Below are positions 1 to 9,676 of a stretch of 64,000 bases of DNA, piece by piece. Every line of letters begins with the position of its first letter. The first letter of the stretch is position 1. The stretch comes from an uncultured Bacteroidales bacterium (lineage in GTDB: Bacteria; Bacteroidota; Bacteroidia; Bacteroidales; UBA932), in the NCBI GenBank assembly GCA_934691625.1, contig CAKUTA010000002.1:62001-126000 (forward strand), given 5' to 3'. A program made the position numbers and the translations under genes. A model generated the notes under the pieces. It had not been told where the DNA came from and did no database searches. It saw only the letters and a program-made list of their open reading frames with translations.

Positions 1-147
1 GTTCTTGCTCTTGTAATATTCCTTATAGTAAGACAGATACTTGATACACTCGGCACTATCCGCGCCATACTTTCCCTGCGCAGACATGACATGCCCGCCG
101 AAAACCATCAAAACCGCCGAAACGACGATAAATCCAATTTTTTTCAT
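1..147 (-). CDS. Partial secreted protein (N-terminal 49 residues), possibly a TPR protein
   Basis: The window edge cuts this minus-strand gene. The ATG at 147 opens an uninterrupted 49-codon frame. It begins with a Lys-rich start and a hydrophobic segment ending near MSAQG, a clear signal peptide. The mature part (KYGADSAECIKYLSYYKEYY) looks helical. In related Bacteroidales a tetratricopeptide-repeat protein commonly follows the coaX/outer-membrane-protein pair, so a TPR protein is my inference; too little is visible to show repeats. It lies 19 bases downstream of the outer-membrane-protein gene on the same strand and is probably co-transcribed with it. The signal peptide is secure; the family is not. 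Confidence 0.6.
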   Translation of the reverse strand, partial: MKKIGFIVVSAVLMVFGGHVMSAQGKYGADSAECIKYLSYYKEYYKSKN

Positions 148-166
148 ATCAATAAATGTTTTTTAA

Positions 167-1486
167 TTATTCGTATTTAGGTTTCTGGAACCAGATGTCG
201 TGAATATTGAATCCTATCACAAACATCGCGTAGCGTTCCCTTATCATATTGTCAGCCTTTGAACCCCGCTGTCCAAGATCCACTCCTATGGAAACTCCGT
301 TATACCACCTGAACACCGGAAGAGTAATTCCGAGCGTCACTCCGTAAGAGTTTACAGTGTGGCCGTTAAGCTTATAATAGTCCCTGTCGTAATATGCCCC
401 TGCACGGTACGAGCACCTCCTCATATAATAACGTATATCATTTCTGTTAGGTATGACTTCAAAGCCGGCCCTGAACGACTGGGAGTATGTCGTGGAAAAA
501 TCAGATGCTCCGATATTGGAGAATCCTGTTGTTGACTCCATGTTTGACTTTCGCCAGTCTGAACGGAGATAATCGAACTCGACTCTCCACTTGTCTCCTT
601 TTCTCAATGATATTCCGACACCATATTCGCCTGCAATTCTGGCAGCCCTCCCATGCGCAAGCGTATCAATGCTATGATGAAGCGTATCGCTGGTGCTGGA
701 TATTGATGCATACTTATAATCAGTAACATAACCTCTCAGTCTGGAGGATGTCCTGTATGTGGCTCCGGCTGTAAGATACAGTCCGTTGGACAAAGACTGT
801 TCATACTGAACCCCCAGCTTTCCGCCGATAGCATGAAGATTCAGAGTGTATCCGCTGTATATATCCCGGTATGACGAGGACTCGAAGTCCATGATAGTGG
901 ACTTGTCCATATTTCCGAAATAGTACAGGAATTGTGCACCTACAGAAAACTTGTTCCAGAAAGTAGCGCCAGCGCCGAGAAATATCTGGTAAAGGCCGCC
1001 GTTTCCGTATGAACGGTAATTTATGTTACCTGTGCCGGCTATAAGATCCTTATCGGTAATATCATGAGAGAAGTCATAGCCAAGCGAGCTGTACGGAGTG
1101 ATTCCGGCAATAAATGCTGAACTCCTGTACACCGGAACAGTGAACATGAAGTCGTATATATTGAACAGATTGTTCGCAGACTTCACATCTCCCTGCTGAT
1201 ACATCTTGCCTTCGCCTGAGACTCCGAAATCAAGCATGAATGAAAGGGTGTCCCTTGCTGTCACAGCTGCCGGGTTCAGGTAGTTTATCATCCTGTTGTT
1301 CCTCGATGCAATACCCACCCCACCCATGCTCTTGTTATAGGCCGTACCCTGACGGGAGATATCACCTACTCCGAAAATAGAATATGGTGAATACGAACTG
1401 TAAGCTCCATCCTGAGCATGAATAACGTTACAACTCAGAAAGAGCACAATTCCGCAAAGAATATTTCTAATCATCTTTTTTGACAT
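167..1486 (-). CDS. Outer-membrane beta-barrel protein of unknown function, linked to coaX
   Basis: This encodes about 439 residues. A signal peptide is followed by a mature sequence rich in alternating aromatic and polar residues (YSSYSPYSIFGVGD near the N-terminus, repeated short Tyr/Gly strands, a terminal strand IWFQKPKYE). This fits an outer-membrane barrel of the FadL/PorV-like sort that Bacteroidales carry beside coaX. No enzymatic motif is visible. The frame runs further upstream only to a TTG at 1498, so I prefer the ATG at 1486; an ATG at 1474 is also possible. Either start overlaps the coaX stop codon at 1467-1469, indicating translational coupling. The cargo or partner is unknown. 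Confidence 0.75.
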   Translation of the reverse strand: MSKKMIRNILCGIVLFLSCNVIHAQDGAYSSYSPYSIFGVGDISRQGTAYNKSMGGVGIASRNNRMINYLNPAAVTARDTLSFMLDFGVSGEGKMYQQGDVKSANNLFNIYDFMFTVPVYRSSAFIAGITPYSSLGYDFSHDITDKDLIAGTGNINYRSYGNGGLYQIFLGAGATFWNKFSVGAQFLYYFGNMDKSTIMDFESSSYRDIYSGYTLNLHAIGGKLGVQYEQSLSNGLYLTAGATYRTSSRLRGYVTDYKYASISSTSDTLHHSIDTLAHGRAARIAGEYGVGISLRKGDKWRVEFDYLRSDWRKSNMESTTGFSNIGASDFSTTYSQSFRAGFEVIPNRNDIRYYMRRCSYRAGAYYDRDYYKLNGHTVNSYGVTLGITLPVFRWYNGVSIGVDLGQRGSKADNMIRERYAMFVIGFNIHDIWFQKPKYE

Positions 1487-2201
1487 ACCCGTCAGCAATT
1501 AAAGCTAAACCTATAAGCACAAGGTTACAAACTACAAATATCGAGTTTTTCATCCGTTTTGCAAAATAATTCGCATCACCGCCTGTGAAAACGATGACAT
1601 TCGACGGATATCTCGACACGTATCCCTCTATTTCAAACATTATGCCCGATATGATTCCTGAAGTGATAGATGTAGTAAATGAATCACCAGGAAATGTCAC
1701 TTCCTGTGGTGTATCCACAAGAGGAAGCGTCCTTGAATATCGGTTGAGAGCCTTGAAGCGGGTACGGCATCCAAGCGATATGTTTCCGCCTGAATATCTC
1801 CCTGCCTCATCCATAAAGTCAATGCTGAAGGTAGTTCCGAAATCCATGACTGTGCATCCGCTACCCTTGAACAGGTGACGAGCCGCGATTATGGACGCGG
1901 CTCGGTCATACGACAGCCATTCAGGAAGTTCATATTTATCAAGAACCTGATGATGAGCGCTGTCGAGAATCATGAGATGTCCACATTCATTGGAATATAC
2001 CGCCTCGTCCTGGTCTGTGATCTCATTGACAGATGATATGACCATGACAGCAGGCTTCTCCTTCTCAGTCAGAGAAAGTATGAAATTACGGACTCTCTCT
2101 CCCTGATAACGAAAAGTCTTGCCTATTGTCGTTCCTTCTGCCCAGGCTGCCTTTACGGCCGTATTGCCAATATCTATTATGAGATTCTGCAAAATCTTCA
2201 A
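1467..2201 (-). CDS. coaX: Type III pantothenate kinase
   Basis: CoaX phosphorylates pantothenate in the first step of coenzyme A synthesis in the cytoplasm. The 244-residue product has the N-terminal phosphate-binding motif DIGNT (residues 10-14) of the ASKHA fold, a central DFGTTFSID motif and glycine-rich segments (GGNISLGC, TGGDA) near the C-terminus. Length is normal for the family. No ATG exists near the N-terminus: an in-frame TAA lies just upstream (2205-2207), so translation must start at a TTG (2201 or 2192). The gene lies 51 bases downstream of mfd and overlaps the outer-membrane-protein gene that follows. Confidence 0.93.
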   Translation of the reverse strand: MKILQNLIIDIGNTAVKAAWAEGTTIGKTFRYQGERVRNFILSLTEKEKPAVMVISSVNEITDQDEAVYSNECGHLMILDSAHHQVLDKYELPEWLSYDRAASIIAARHLFKGSGCTVMDFGTTFSIDFMDEAGRYSGGNISLGCRTRFKALNRYSRTLPLVDTPQEVTFPGDSFTTSITSGIISGIMFEIEGYVSRYPSNVIVFTGGDANYFAKRMKNSIFVVCNLVLIGLALIADGYVKKDD

Positions 2202-2252
2202 TTTTTATCAATTCCGCCCGGAAATCCCCGTAGCCACGCAAAGTTATAAGAA

Positions 2253-5200
2253 TTAACGAAGTTTACAAAGTATATCGTATGCTCCTGAAAGCGACTGCAC
2301 ATTCCTGGATATGATTCTCAGCCTGGAATCATTCTGCTTCAGTTCGAACAGGCGGTTCTGCTCCGATACTTTCTCCAGGATACCCGTAAACACCTTGGAC
2401 TTGTAATATGCAGACATCGGATTGGTTACAAAGAAGGCTATCATGATACCGTTCTTTATTATTATCTTCTCGAATCCAAGTTTCTCGCCAAGATGCCTTA
2501 TGCGCACTATGTCGAATAGTCTTGACACCTCTTCAGGAACAGGGCCGAACCTGTCCGCAAGACGGGAAGCCATCTTCTCCAGCTCGCTATCCTTGTCCAG
2601 TGAATCAAGCTCCTTATATATACGCATCTTCTCCGCCTGTATATCTATATAGCTGTCAGGGATAAGAGCCACCTGATCTGTCTCTATGGTGCAGTCCTCC
2701 ACATAAGAGTCGCTAACGTTACGGCTGGAGATGCCTGTCTCCAGCCCGAGCTCATCCATAGCCTCAGCCAGTATCTTCTGATATGTTTCATATCCCATAT
2801 CGGCAATATACCCGCTCTGCTCGGCTCCTAGCAAGTTTCCAGCGCCTCTGATGTCCAGATCCTGCATGGCGATATTGAATCCGCTGCCAAGATCAGAAAA
2901 TTCCTCTATAGCCTTCAGCCTTCTTCTGGAATCTTCCGACAATGTCATAAGCGGAGGAACGATAAGATAGCAGAACGCCTTCTTGTCCGATCTGCCGACA
3001 CGTCCACGCAGCTGATGAAGGTCACTGAGCCCGAAATTCTGAGCCTGGTTTATTATTATGGTATTGGCATTAGGAATATCCAGACCACTTTCTATGATAG
3101 TGGTGCTCAACAGCAGGTCGTAATCTCCCTGGATAAAATCCATCATCTTGTTTTCCAGCACTTTTGCCTCCATCTGACCATGCGCAATGCATATCTTCAT
3201 ATCTGGCACTATCCTATGCAGGATGTCATATACGGCAGGCAGTTCCTGGACCTTGTTATGAAGGAAGAACACCTGCCCTCCCCGGTCCAGCTCATAGTTT
3301 ATGATATTGCGTATCTCCTCATCAAACAATATGATTTCTGTCTGTGTAGGAATCCTGTTTGGCGGGGGAGTGCTGATGATGGAAAGATCACGTGCACCGA
3401 GAAGCGAGAACTGCAAAGTCCGGGGAATAGGTGTAGCGGTCAATGTCAATGTATCCACAGAAAGTTTCAGCTGGCGGAGCTTTTCCTTCGCCCCCACACC
3501 GAACTTCTGCTCCTCGTCAATGATCAGCAGACCAAGGTCCTTGAACTCAAATGTTCCTCCAAGAATCTTATGAGTACCGATTATTATGTCAATGCTTCCT
3601 TTCTTCAGCCTGTCCTTGATGTCCGACAATTCCTTGGCTGTACGCATCCTGCTGACATATTCAATATTGCACGGAAAGTTCTTCAGACGGGACATGAAAG
3701 TGTTGTAATGCTGAAACGCCAATATGGTAGTAGGAACCAGAACCGCCACCTGCTTGTTATCCGCCACGGCCTTGAAGGCAGCTCTTATGGCAAGCTCTGT
3801 CTTTCCGAAACCGACGTCGCCGCACACAAGCCTGTCCATAGGGCTCTTATCCTCCATATCACGCTTGATAGCCTGTGTCGCTGTTTCCTGATCAGGAGTA
3901 TCCTCATACATGAAGCTGGACTCCAGCTCCTCCTGAAGATATGTATCAGGAGAATAAGCGAATCCGTCGGCAGCTTTTCTCTTTGCATACAGGCTTATAA
4001 GCTCCTTGGCTATATCCTTGACCTTAGCTTTCGCATTGTTCTTCAATGTCTGCCAGGTCTTTGACCCCAGCTTGTTTATCTTAGGAGGTACAGCATCTCT
4101 GGACTTGTAGCGTGAAATCTTGTGCAGGGCATGCACCGACACAAACACCACATCATTGTCTTTATACATAAGCTTGACCACCTCATGAATGCGCCCCTTA
4201 TCATCCTTCATGCGCACAAGCCCGCCGAAAACGCCTACTCCATGGTCTATATGGACAGCATAGTCTCCCACATTGAAAGAGTTAAGGTCGTTCAGTGTCA
4301 GCTGCTCGCTCTTCTCCACACTTCTCCTGATGCTGACCCTGTGAAACCTGTCGAATATCTCATGGTCAGTATAGCAGCATATCTTGTTCTCATTGTCAAT
4401 AAAGCCCTTATGTATATTCTGTTCGGGAACGAACTCCGGCATGACACCTTCATTCTGATACAGTATTGAACGGAGTCTTTCCACCTGAGCTTCCTTTTCG
4501 GCGTATATGAACACCTTGTATCCGCTTTCAACACGGCTGCGTATATCAGCAGACAGCAGTTCGAAGTTCTTGTTGAATACAGGCTGAGGAGAAATGCGGA
4601 ATTTTACCTGTTCATTTCCCTGGAGCGACAGGGGAGTGTCAATGAAAACTTTCCTGAACTTGTCCAGCGTGCTGAAGAACGGCTTCTCCCTGTACATGTC
4701 GGAAGAGTCCAGCCACACCAGGGTTTCCGCTGGAAGAATTTCAGAAAGGCTTACACCGGAACCGCCGTCAGCGATAATATCTGGAAATATATCCGCAGCA
4801 TCACGTTCCTCGATAGACAGCTGAGTGTTGCAGTCAAATACATTTATCTTTTCGACATCATCGCCGAAGAATGATATTCGGAAAGGATCATTGAACGAAT
4901 AGGAGAAAATATCTATAACAGCCCCTCTTATGGCGAACTGCCCTGGAGCCGAGACGAAGTCAACTCTGGAGAATCCTTTGGAGCACAATTCATTGACAAT
5001 ATAGTCATGGCTTACCGTATCTCCTTTTCTAATTGTAAGAAGAGCTCCAGCTATGCTCGCCTTGTCCGGGACAAGCTCTTCCATAGCCTCAGGATAAGTG
5101 ACAATGAAAAGTCGTGATGAGTTATCCTGATCAGCCAGGATACTGCCGACAGCAGCGGTTCTCTGCACCACGAGAGAAGACTTGTAATTGCTTCTTTCCA

Positions 5201-5438
5201 TATTCTTTCCGGAATCAGGAAGAAAGAACACTGTATCCCCTTTTATAAGCGTGTAAAGATCTGCTGCACAGTATTCAGCAGAGTCCTTATCCGGCAGCAC
5301 CAGCAAATTTATGCCATCCGATGCCGCCTGCGATACGACAAACCATCTGGCGGAAAGGAAAAGCCCTCCGCAGTAAGTGTCATGCTGAGTCTTTATAAGT
5401 TTAGTTAGCCTGGCGGAAGTTTCTGTACTTATTAACAT
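2253..5438 (-). CDS. mfd: Transcription-repair coupling factor Mfd
   Basis: Mfd is an ATP-driven DNA translocase that removes RNA polymerase stalled at lesions and recruits UvrA. The 1061-residue product has the expected order: an N-terminal UvrB-like module, the RNA-polymerase-interacting domain (GDYAVHIDHGVGVFGG), Walker A (GDVGFGKTELA), the DEEQ box (IDEEQKFG), the TATPIPRTLQ motif, the RGRVGRSD helicase motif VI, and a C-terminal TRCF domain. It is somewhat shorter than the E. coli protein (1148). The ATG at 5438 gives a full-length start. A 275-base AT-rich divergent region separates it from ruvB. Its partners uvrA and uvrB are not in the window. Confidence 0.97.
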   Translation of the reverse strand: MLISTETSARLTKLIKTQHDTYCGGLFLSARWFVVSQAASDGINLLVLPDKDSAEYCAADLYTLIKGDTVFFLPDSGKNMERSNYKSSLVVQRTAAVGSILADQDNSSRLFIVTYPEAMEELVPDKASIAGALLTIRKGDTVSHDYIVNELCSKGFSRVDFVSAPGQFAIRGAVIDIFSYSFNDPFRISFFGDDVEKINVFDCNTQLSIEERDAADIFPDIIADGGSGVSLSEILPAETLVWLDSSDMYREKPFFSTLDKFRKVFIDTPLSLQGNEQVKFRISPQPVFNKNFELLSADIRSRVESGYKVFIYAEKEAQVERLRSILYQNEGVMPEFVPEQNIHKGFIDNENKICCYTDHEIFDRFHRVSIRRSVEKSEQLTLNDLNSFNVGDYAVHIDHGVGVFGGLVRMKDDKGRIHEVVKLMYKDNDVVFVSVHALHKISRYKSRDAVPPKINKLGSKTWQTLKNNAKAKVKDIAKELISLYAKRKAADGFAYSPDTYLQEELESSFMYEDTPDQETATQAIKRDMEDKSPMDRLVCGDVGFGKTELAIRAAFKAVADNKQVAVLVPTTILAFQHYNTFMSRLKNFPCNIEYVSRMRTAKELSDIKDRLKKGSIDIIIGTHKILGGTFEFKDLGLLIIDEEQKFGVGAKEKLRQLKLSVDTLTLTATPIPRTLQFSLLGARDLSIISTPPPNRIPTQTEIILFDEEIRNIINYELDRGGQVFFLHNKVQELPAVYDILHRIVPDMKICIAHGQMEAKVLENKMMDFIQGDYDLLLSTTIIESGLDIPNANTIIINQAQNFGLSDLHQLRGRVGRSDKKAFCYLIVPPLMTLSEDSRRRLKAIEEFSDLGSGFNIAMQDLDIRGAGNLLGAEQSGYIADMGYETYQKILAEAMDELGLETGISSRNVSDSYVEDCTIETDQVALIPDSYIDIQAEKMRIYKELDSLDKDSELEKMASRLADRFGPVPEEVSRLFDIVRIRHLGEKLGFEKIIIKNGIMIAFFVTNPMSAYYKSKVFTGILEKVSEQNRLFELKQNDSRLRIISRNVQSLSGAYDILCKLR

Positions 5439-5713
5439 ATCACCATAAATTTCTGTTGAAAACCTGTTAAAAAGCCTGTTGATATCAATTAAAAACTTGA
5501 TTGGACATTATCTATAAGAAATGCTATGCAGAGCTTCGATGAGACTTGCAAATATTTTTCCAAACATCTTTTCACCGGAAAGCCCTCATGGATATCAACA
5601 ATTATTAACACACTCAAGTAATTGTTATTCAATTTATTTCACATACATATCAACATATCAACAGCCATATATAAAACAACAATAAGATAAAAATATATAA
5701 ATTTGTATTATTA
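5439..5713. promoter_or_regulatory. AT-rich divergent intergenic region between mfd and ruvB
   Basis: This 275-base stretch contains no gene. It is strongly AT-rich in its right half and has several ATCAACA-like repeats. At 5698-5705 it has TAAATTTG, a match to the Bacteroidetes -7 element TAnnTTTG, only 9 bases before the first ruvB ATG. That placement would give a near-leaderless ruvB mRNA, or favour the second ATG at 5726. No convincing -33 TTTG sits at the right spacing. It presumably holds promoters for both genes. Confidence 0.4.
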
Positions 5714-6769
5714 ATGTTTTTGAAAATGCCTGATGATTTTTCCCCGTATTCTTCCGGGACAGACAAAGATAAGGATTTAGATGGAATAATAAGGCCGCAC
5801 GAACTTGGAGATTTTACAGGTCAGGACAAGATTGTGACCAACCTGAAAATATTCATCCAGGCGGCAAAGATGCGAGGTGATACATTGGATCATGTGTTGT
5901 TTCACGGTCCTCCGGGACTAGGAAAGACTACTTTGGCCAATATTGTCGCGCATGAACTTGGCGTCAATATCAAGATCACTTCAGGGCCGGTTCTGGACAA
6001 GCCTGGCGATCTGGCTGGACTTCTGACTTCCCTGCAGAAGGGGGATGTGCTGTTTATAGATGAGATTCACCGCCTGTCTCCGGTCGTGGAGGAGTATCTG
6101 TACTCTGCGATGGAGCAGTTCGCTATAGATATACTTATAGACAAGGGGCCTGGTGCCAGGTCTGTGCGCATTGCCCTGGAGCCTTTCACCCTGGTCGGAG
6201 CCACTACCAGGAAGGGACTTTTGACGGCGCCGCTGCGTGCCAGGTTCGGCATAGATTTCGCCCTGGAGTATTATGACGCGAAAGACCTTATATATATTAT
6301 AAAGCGTAACAGCGCATTGCTCGGTGTCGGGATTGATGATGATGCGGCACGTGAAATCGCGCTGCGGAGCCGTGGCACTCCGCGAATAGCAAATGCCCTG
6401 CTCAGGCGTGTCAGGGATTTCGCGCAGGTTAAGGGTGACGGACACATTGACATCGCTATTTCGAGGTATGCACTGGATGCTCTCAATATTGATAAGAGGG
6501 GATTGAATCAGATAGACAATAAGATACTATATACAATCATCACGAAGTTCAAGGGCGGACCTGTCGGGGTCAATACCATTGCGACGGCAGTAGGGGAGGA
6601 CCAGGGGTCCGTGGAGGAAGTCTATGAGCCGTTCCTGATAAAGGAAGGTTTTCTTCAGCGTACACCACGCGGAAGGGTGGTTACAGAGCTTGCATACGAG
6701 CATCTCGGGCTTGAACGTTACCATGGGATGTCGGACGGTCCAGAGGTTATAGAGAACTCTCTTTTTTGA
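5714..6769 (+). CDS. ruvB: Holliday junction branch-migration ATPase RuvB
   Basis: RuvB is the hexameric motor that, with RuvA, drives branch migration of Holliday junctions in recombinational repair. The 351-residue product contains Walker [12 protein letters not shown], Walker B DEIHRL, sensor 1 GATTRKG, the LRARFG sensor/arginine region, and the C-terminal winged-helix DNA-binding domain ([18 protein letters not shown]). The length is slightly above average because of a short N-terminal extension. ATG at 5714 and ATG at 5726 are both possible starts. The partner ruvA is in the same window but on the other strand at 14.4-15.0 kb, so ruvAB is not an operon here. Divergent mfd lies upstream and frdA 83 bases downstream. 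Confidence 0.97.
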   Translation: MFLKMPDDFSPYSSGTDKDKDLDGIIRPHELGDFTGQDKIVTNLKIFIQAAKMRGDTLDHVLFHGPPGLGKTTLANIVAHELGVNIKITSGPVLDKPGDLAGLLTSLQKGDVLFIDEIHRLSPVVEEYLYSAMEQFAIDILIDKGPGARSVRIALEPFTLVGATTRKGLLTAPLRARFGIDFALEYYDAKDLIYIIKRNSALLGVGIDDDAAREIALRSRGTPRIANALLRRVRDFAQVKGDGHIDIAISRYALDALNIDKRGLNQIDNKILYTIITKFKGGPVGVNTIATAVGEDQGSVEEVYEPFLIKEGFLQRTPRGRVVTELAYEHLGLERYHGMSDGPEVIENSLF

Positions 6770-6823
6770 TTTTGTCGCCTGTTTCCGAGGTTTATTCGCC
6801 AAAAATCATTAAACTTGCATAAT

Positions 6824-6835
6824 AATTGTACAATT
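6824..6835. promoter_or_regulatory. Perfect 12-bp dyad upstream of frdA
   Basis: AATTGTACAATT is a perfect palindrome ending 17 bases before the frdA ATG. A degenerate -7-like TAAACTTG (6810-6817) lies just upstream, so the dyad would fall at or just after a transcription start. An operator for a dimeric regulator of fumarate respiration is possible. It could also be chance in AT-rich DNA; no regulator is identified. Confidence 0.3.
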
Positions 6836-6852
6836 TTCATAACAACTATAAA

Positions 6853-8799
6853 ATGGCCGATAAATTTATCTCAAAGATTCCTGACGGACCTTTGGCTGAA
6901 AAATGGACCAAAAGGAAGTCAGAAATTCGTCTTGTCAGTCCTAACAACAAAAGGAAACTTGAAATCATTGTAGTCGGCACCGGTCTTGGCGGGGCTTCTG
7001 CAGCTGCGACACTCGGTGAACTCGGTTATAATGTGAAAGTGTTCTGTATCAGCGATTCTCCTCGTAGGGCACATTCCATTGCCGCACAGGGAGGTATCAA
7101 TGCTGCCAAGAATTACCAGAACGACAACGACTCTGTCTATCGTCTTTTCTATGATACCATCAAGGGGGGTGACTATCGTAGTAGGGAAGCTAACGTCTAT
7201 CGTCTTGCTGAGGTCAGCGCCGCTATCATAGACCAGTGCGTTGCCCAGGGAATTCCTTTTGCCAGAGAGTATGGCGGATATCTCGCCAACCGTTCTTTCG
7301 GTGGTGTACAGGTCAGCCGTACATTTTATGCCAGAGGACAAACCGGACAGCAGCTTCTTCTCGGTGCCTATGCGGCTCTTAACAGGCAGATTGCAGCCGG
7401 CACTGTAAAGAGTTATCCGCGTCATGAAATGCTGGACCTCGTAGTTATAAACGGTGAAGCTAAGGGTATCATAGCAAGAAATCTTGTGACAGGCAAGCTT
7501 GAGAGATTCGGGGCTCATGCCGTTGTCATTGCGACAGGTGGTTATGGCCGTACATACTTCCTTTCGACCAATGCAATGAACAGTAATGGTTCTGCTGCAA
7601 TGCAGTGCTTCAGAAAGGGTGCCTACTTTGCAAATCCTGCTTTCGCACAGATTCATCCTACATGTATTCCTGTCCATGGCGACCAGCAGTGCAAGCTGAC
7701 ACTTATGTCAGAGTCTCTACGTAATGATGGCCGTATATGGGTCCCTAAGAAGAAGGAAGATGTCATGAAGCTCCGTAAGCATGAGATCAAGCCTTCGCAG
7801 ATTCCTGAGGAGGACAGGGACTATTATCTCGAGCGCCGTTATCCTGCATTCGGAAACCTTGTTCCACGTGACGTGGCTTCCCGTGCTGCCAAGGAGAGAT
7901 GCGATGCCGGTTTCGGTGTGAATGAGACTGGTCTAGCCGTTTTCCTTGACTTCAAGGACGCTATCGAGAGGCTTGGCAAGCAGAGAGTGGCAGAGCGTTA
8001 TGGAAACCTCTTCCAGATGTACGAGAAGATTACAGCTTCAAGCCCATGGGATGAGCCGATGATGATCTATCCTGCCATCCATTATACGATGGGCGGTATC
8101 TGGGTTGATTATGACCTTCAGACTACCATCCCAGGACTATATGCTATAGGAGAGGCTAACTTCTCTGACCATGGCGGAAACCGTCTTGGTGCATCAGCCC
8201 TCATGCAGGGACTGGCTGACGGTTACTTCATCCTGCCTGTTACTATCGGTGATTATCTTTCACATAAGTTCGCGGAGCCTAAGACCGATACTTCCGCGCC
8301 TGAATTTGATGCTGCGGAGAAGGCTGTCCAGGCACGTATCGACAGACTCTTCGCTGTCAAGGGAACAGAGCCTGTCGATGCCATCCACAAGAAGCTTGGA
8401 CACATCATGTGGGAGCATGTCGGAATGGCACGTACTGCTGAAGGTCTTAAGGAAGGTATCGAGCAGATCAAGGCGCTCCGTGAGGAATTCTGGAAGACTG
8501 TCCGCGTGACGGGTACCCAGTTTGAGTTCAATCAGGAACTTGAGAAGGCTCTCCGCCTTGTAGATTTCTTCGATATCGGAGAACTGATGGCTAAGGATGC
8601 GCTCAACCGTAACGAATCTTGCGGTGGTCATTTCCGTGAAGAAAGCCAGACTCCAGAAGGCGAGGCTAAACGTGATGACGAGAACTATATGTATGTAGCT
8701 GCCTGGGAGTACAAGGGAGAAGGCCAGGAGCCTGAACTCCACAAAGAGCCTCTCGTATATGAGAATATCCATGTTGCTACCAGAAACTATAAAGACTAA
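6853..8799 (+). CDS. frdA: Fumarate reductase/succinate dehydrogenase flavoprotein subunit
   Basis: This is the catalytic FAD subunit that reduces fumarate (or oxidises succinate) at the cytoplasmic membrane face. The 648-residue protein shows the dinucleotide-binding motif [19 protein letters not shown], the covalent-FAD histidine region [15 protein letters not shown], the substrate-site segment [10 protein letters not shown], and a C-terminal helical capping domain. It matches the long Bacteroidetes type (about 650 residues). A frame extending to 6826 exists, but [12 protein letters not shown] at 6853 is the family-like N-terminus. frdB follows 6 bases downstream. The usual membrane cytochrome b subunit gene (frdC/sdhC), which in Bacteroides lies immediately upstream, is absent; ruvB is there instead. 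Confidence 0.96.
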   Translation: MADKFISKIPDGPLAEKWTKRKSEIRLVSPNNKRKLEIIVVGTGLGGASAAATLGELGYNVKVFCISDSPRRAHSIAAQGGINAAKNYQNDNDSVYRLFYDTIKGGDYRSREANVYRLAEVSAAIIDQCVAQGIPFAREYGGYLANRSFGGVQVSRTFYARGQTGQQLLLGAYAALNRQIAAGTVKSYPRHEMLDLVVINGEAKGIIARNLVTGKLERFGAHAVVIATGGYGRTYFLSTNAMNSNGSAAMQCFRKGAYFANPAFAQIHPTCIPVHGDQQCKLTLMSESLRNDGRIWVPKKKEDVMKLRKHEIKPSQIPEEDRDYYLERRYPAFGNLVPRDVASRAAKERCDAGFGVNETGLAVFLDFKDAIERLGKQRVAERYGNLFQMYEKITASSPWDEPMMIYPAIHYTMGGIWVDYDLQTTIPGLYAIGEANFSDHGGNRLGASALMQGLADGYFILPVTIGDYLSHKFAEPKTDTSAPEFDAAEKAVQARIDRLFAVKGTEPVDAIHKKLGHIMWEHVGMARTAEGLKEGIEQIKALREEFWKTVRVTGTQFEFNQELEKALRLVDFFDIGELMAKDALNRNESCGGHFREESQTPEGEAKRDDENYMYVAAWEYKGEGQEPELHKEPLVYENIHVATRNYKD

Positions 8800-8805
8800 T
8801 TAGAG

Positions 8806-9585
8806 ATGGATTTCAAGTTAAAAATATGGCGTCAGAAAAACGCTCAGTCCAAAGGTGAATTCAAGTTATATTCCGTTACTGGAATTGAGGAGGATGCTTC
8901 ATTCCTCGAGATGCTTGATATTCTTAACGAGCAGCTTGTTCGTAAAGGGGAAGATCCTGTCGCTGTCGATAAGGGCTGCCAGAGTGATGGTCCTGTATCT
9001 TTCGACCACGACTGCCGTGAAGGTATCTGCGGTGCCTGCTCTCTTTATATTGACGGTAGGGCACATGGTCCAGACGATCAGGTTACTACCTGCCAGCTGT
9101 TCATGCGTCATTTCAAGGATGGTGCTACCATTACCGTAGAGCCATGGAGAAGTGCTGCATTCCCTGTTATCAAGGATCTTGTTGTTGACAGATCAGCTTT
9201 CGACAAGATTCTTCAGGCCGGAGGCTTTATTTCAGTGCGTACCGGTTCTGCACTGGATGGCAACACTCTTCTTATTCCTCATGATAAGGCAGAGAAGAGT
9301 ATGGATGCTGCTGCCTGTGTAGGCTGTGGAGCATGCGTTGCAACCTGCAAAAACGGCTCTGCAATGCTCTTTGTGGCTGCAAGGGTAAGTTCTCTTGCTC
9401 TGCTTCCTCAGGGACGTCCTGAGGCTGCAAGAAGGGCTCGTGCGATGGTTGCGAAGATGGATGAGCTCGGCTTTGGTAACTGTACCAATACCCGTGCGTG
9501 TGAAATGGAGTGCCCTAAGGGGATTTCCGTTGATCACATCGCTCGTCTTAACCGTGAGTTCCTGGCTGCTAAATTCAGCGAATAA
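8806..9585 (+). CDS. frdB: Fumarate reductase/succinate dehydrogenase iron-sulfur subunit
   Basis: This subunit carries electrons between the membrane quinol site and the flavoprotein. The 259-residue product has the [2Fe-2S] ferredoxin motif [10 protein letters not shown] plus a later Cys (TTCQLF) in the N-terminal half. The C-terminal half carries the two further cluster motifs: [13 protein letters not shown] and [14 protein letters not shown]. It follows frdA by 6 bases and is followed by a strong hairpin terminator, so frdA-frdB form a two-gene unit. Confidence 0.96.
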   Translation: MDFKLKIWRQKNAQSKGEFKLYSVTGIEEDASFLEMLDILNEQLVRKGEDPVAVDKGCQSDGPVSFDHDCREGICGACSLYIDGRAHGPDDQVTTCQLFMRHFKDGATITVEPWRSAAFPVIKDLVVDRSAFDKILQAGGFISVRTGSALDGNTLLIPHDKAEKSMDAAACVGCGACVATCKNGSAMLFVAARVSSLALLPQGRPEAARRARAMVAKMDELGFGNCTNTRACEMECPKGISVDHIARLNREFLAAKFSE

Positions 9586-9603
9586 AGGTTTTGCTTTATA
9601 GAG

Positions 9604-9639
9604 AAGCGGGACGGTCCTGTCAGGACCGTCCCGCTTTTT
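9604..9639. terminator. Intrinsic terminator after frdB
   Basis: A near-perfect GC-rich inverted repeat (arms 9606-9619 and 9621-9634, GCGGGACGGTCCTG and its complement) is followed directly by five T residues. It ends the frdAB transcript 20 bases after the stop. Adenines upstream of the left arm make it partly usable for convergent hflX too. Confidence 0.9.
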
Positions 9640-9676
9640 CTGCTTCCATTTATTATTAATCAGGCATTCCCGATTA

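Noticed and set aside
3015..4064. 349-codon plus-strand frame opposite mfd
   Set aside because: It lies entirely inside the conserved helicase core of mfd on the other strand and has no domain pattern.
5439..5713. Possible oriC in the AT-rich mfd-ruvB intergenic region
   Set aside because: It is AT-rich with short repeats, but I find no TTATnCACA-type DnaA boxes. parS sites nearby show only origin proximity, not this location.
7864..7880. GTTCCACGTGACGTGG in frdA as another parS site
   Set aside because: Only the left half matches the consensus. The right half is unrelated and the bases encode a conserved VPRDV segment.
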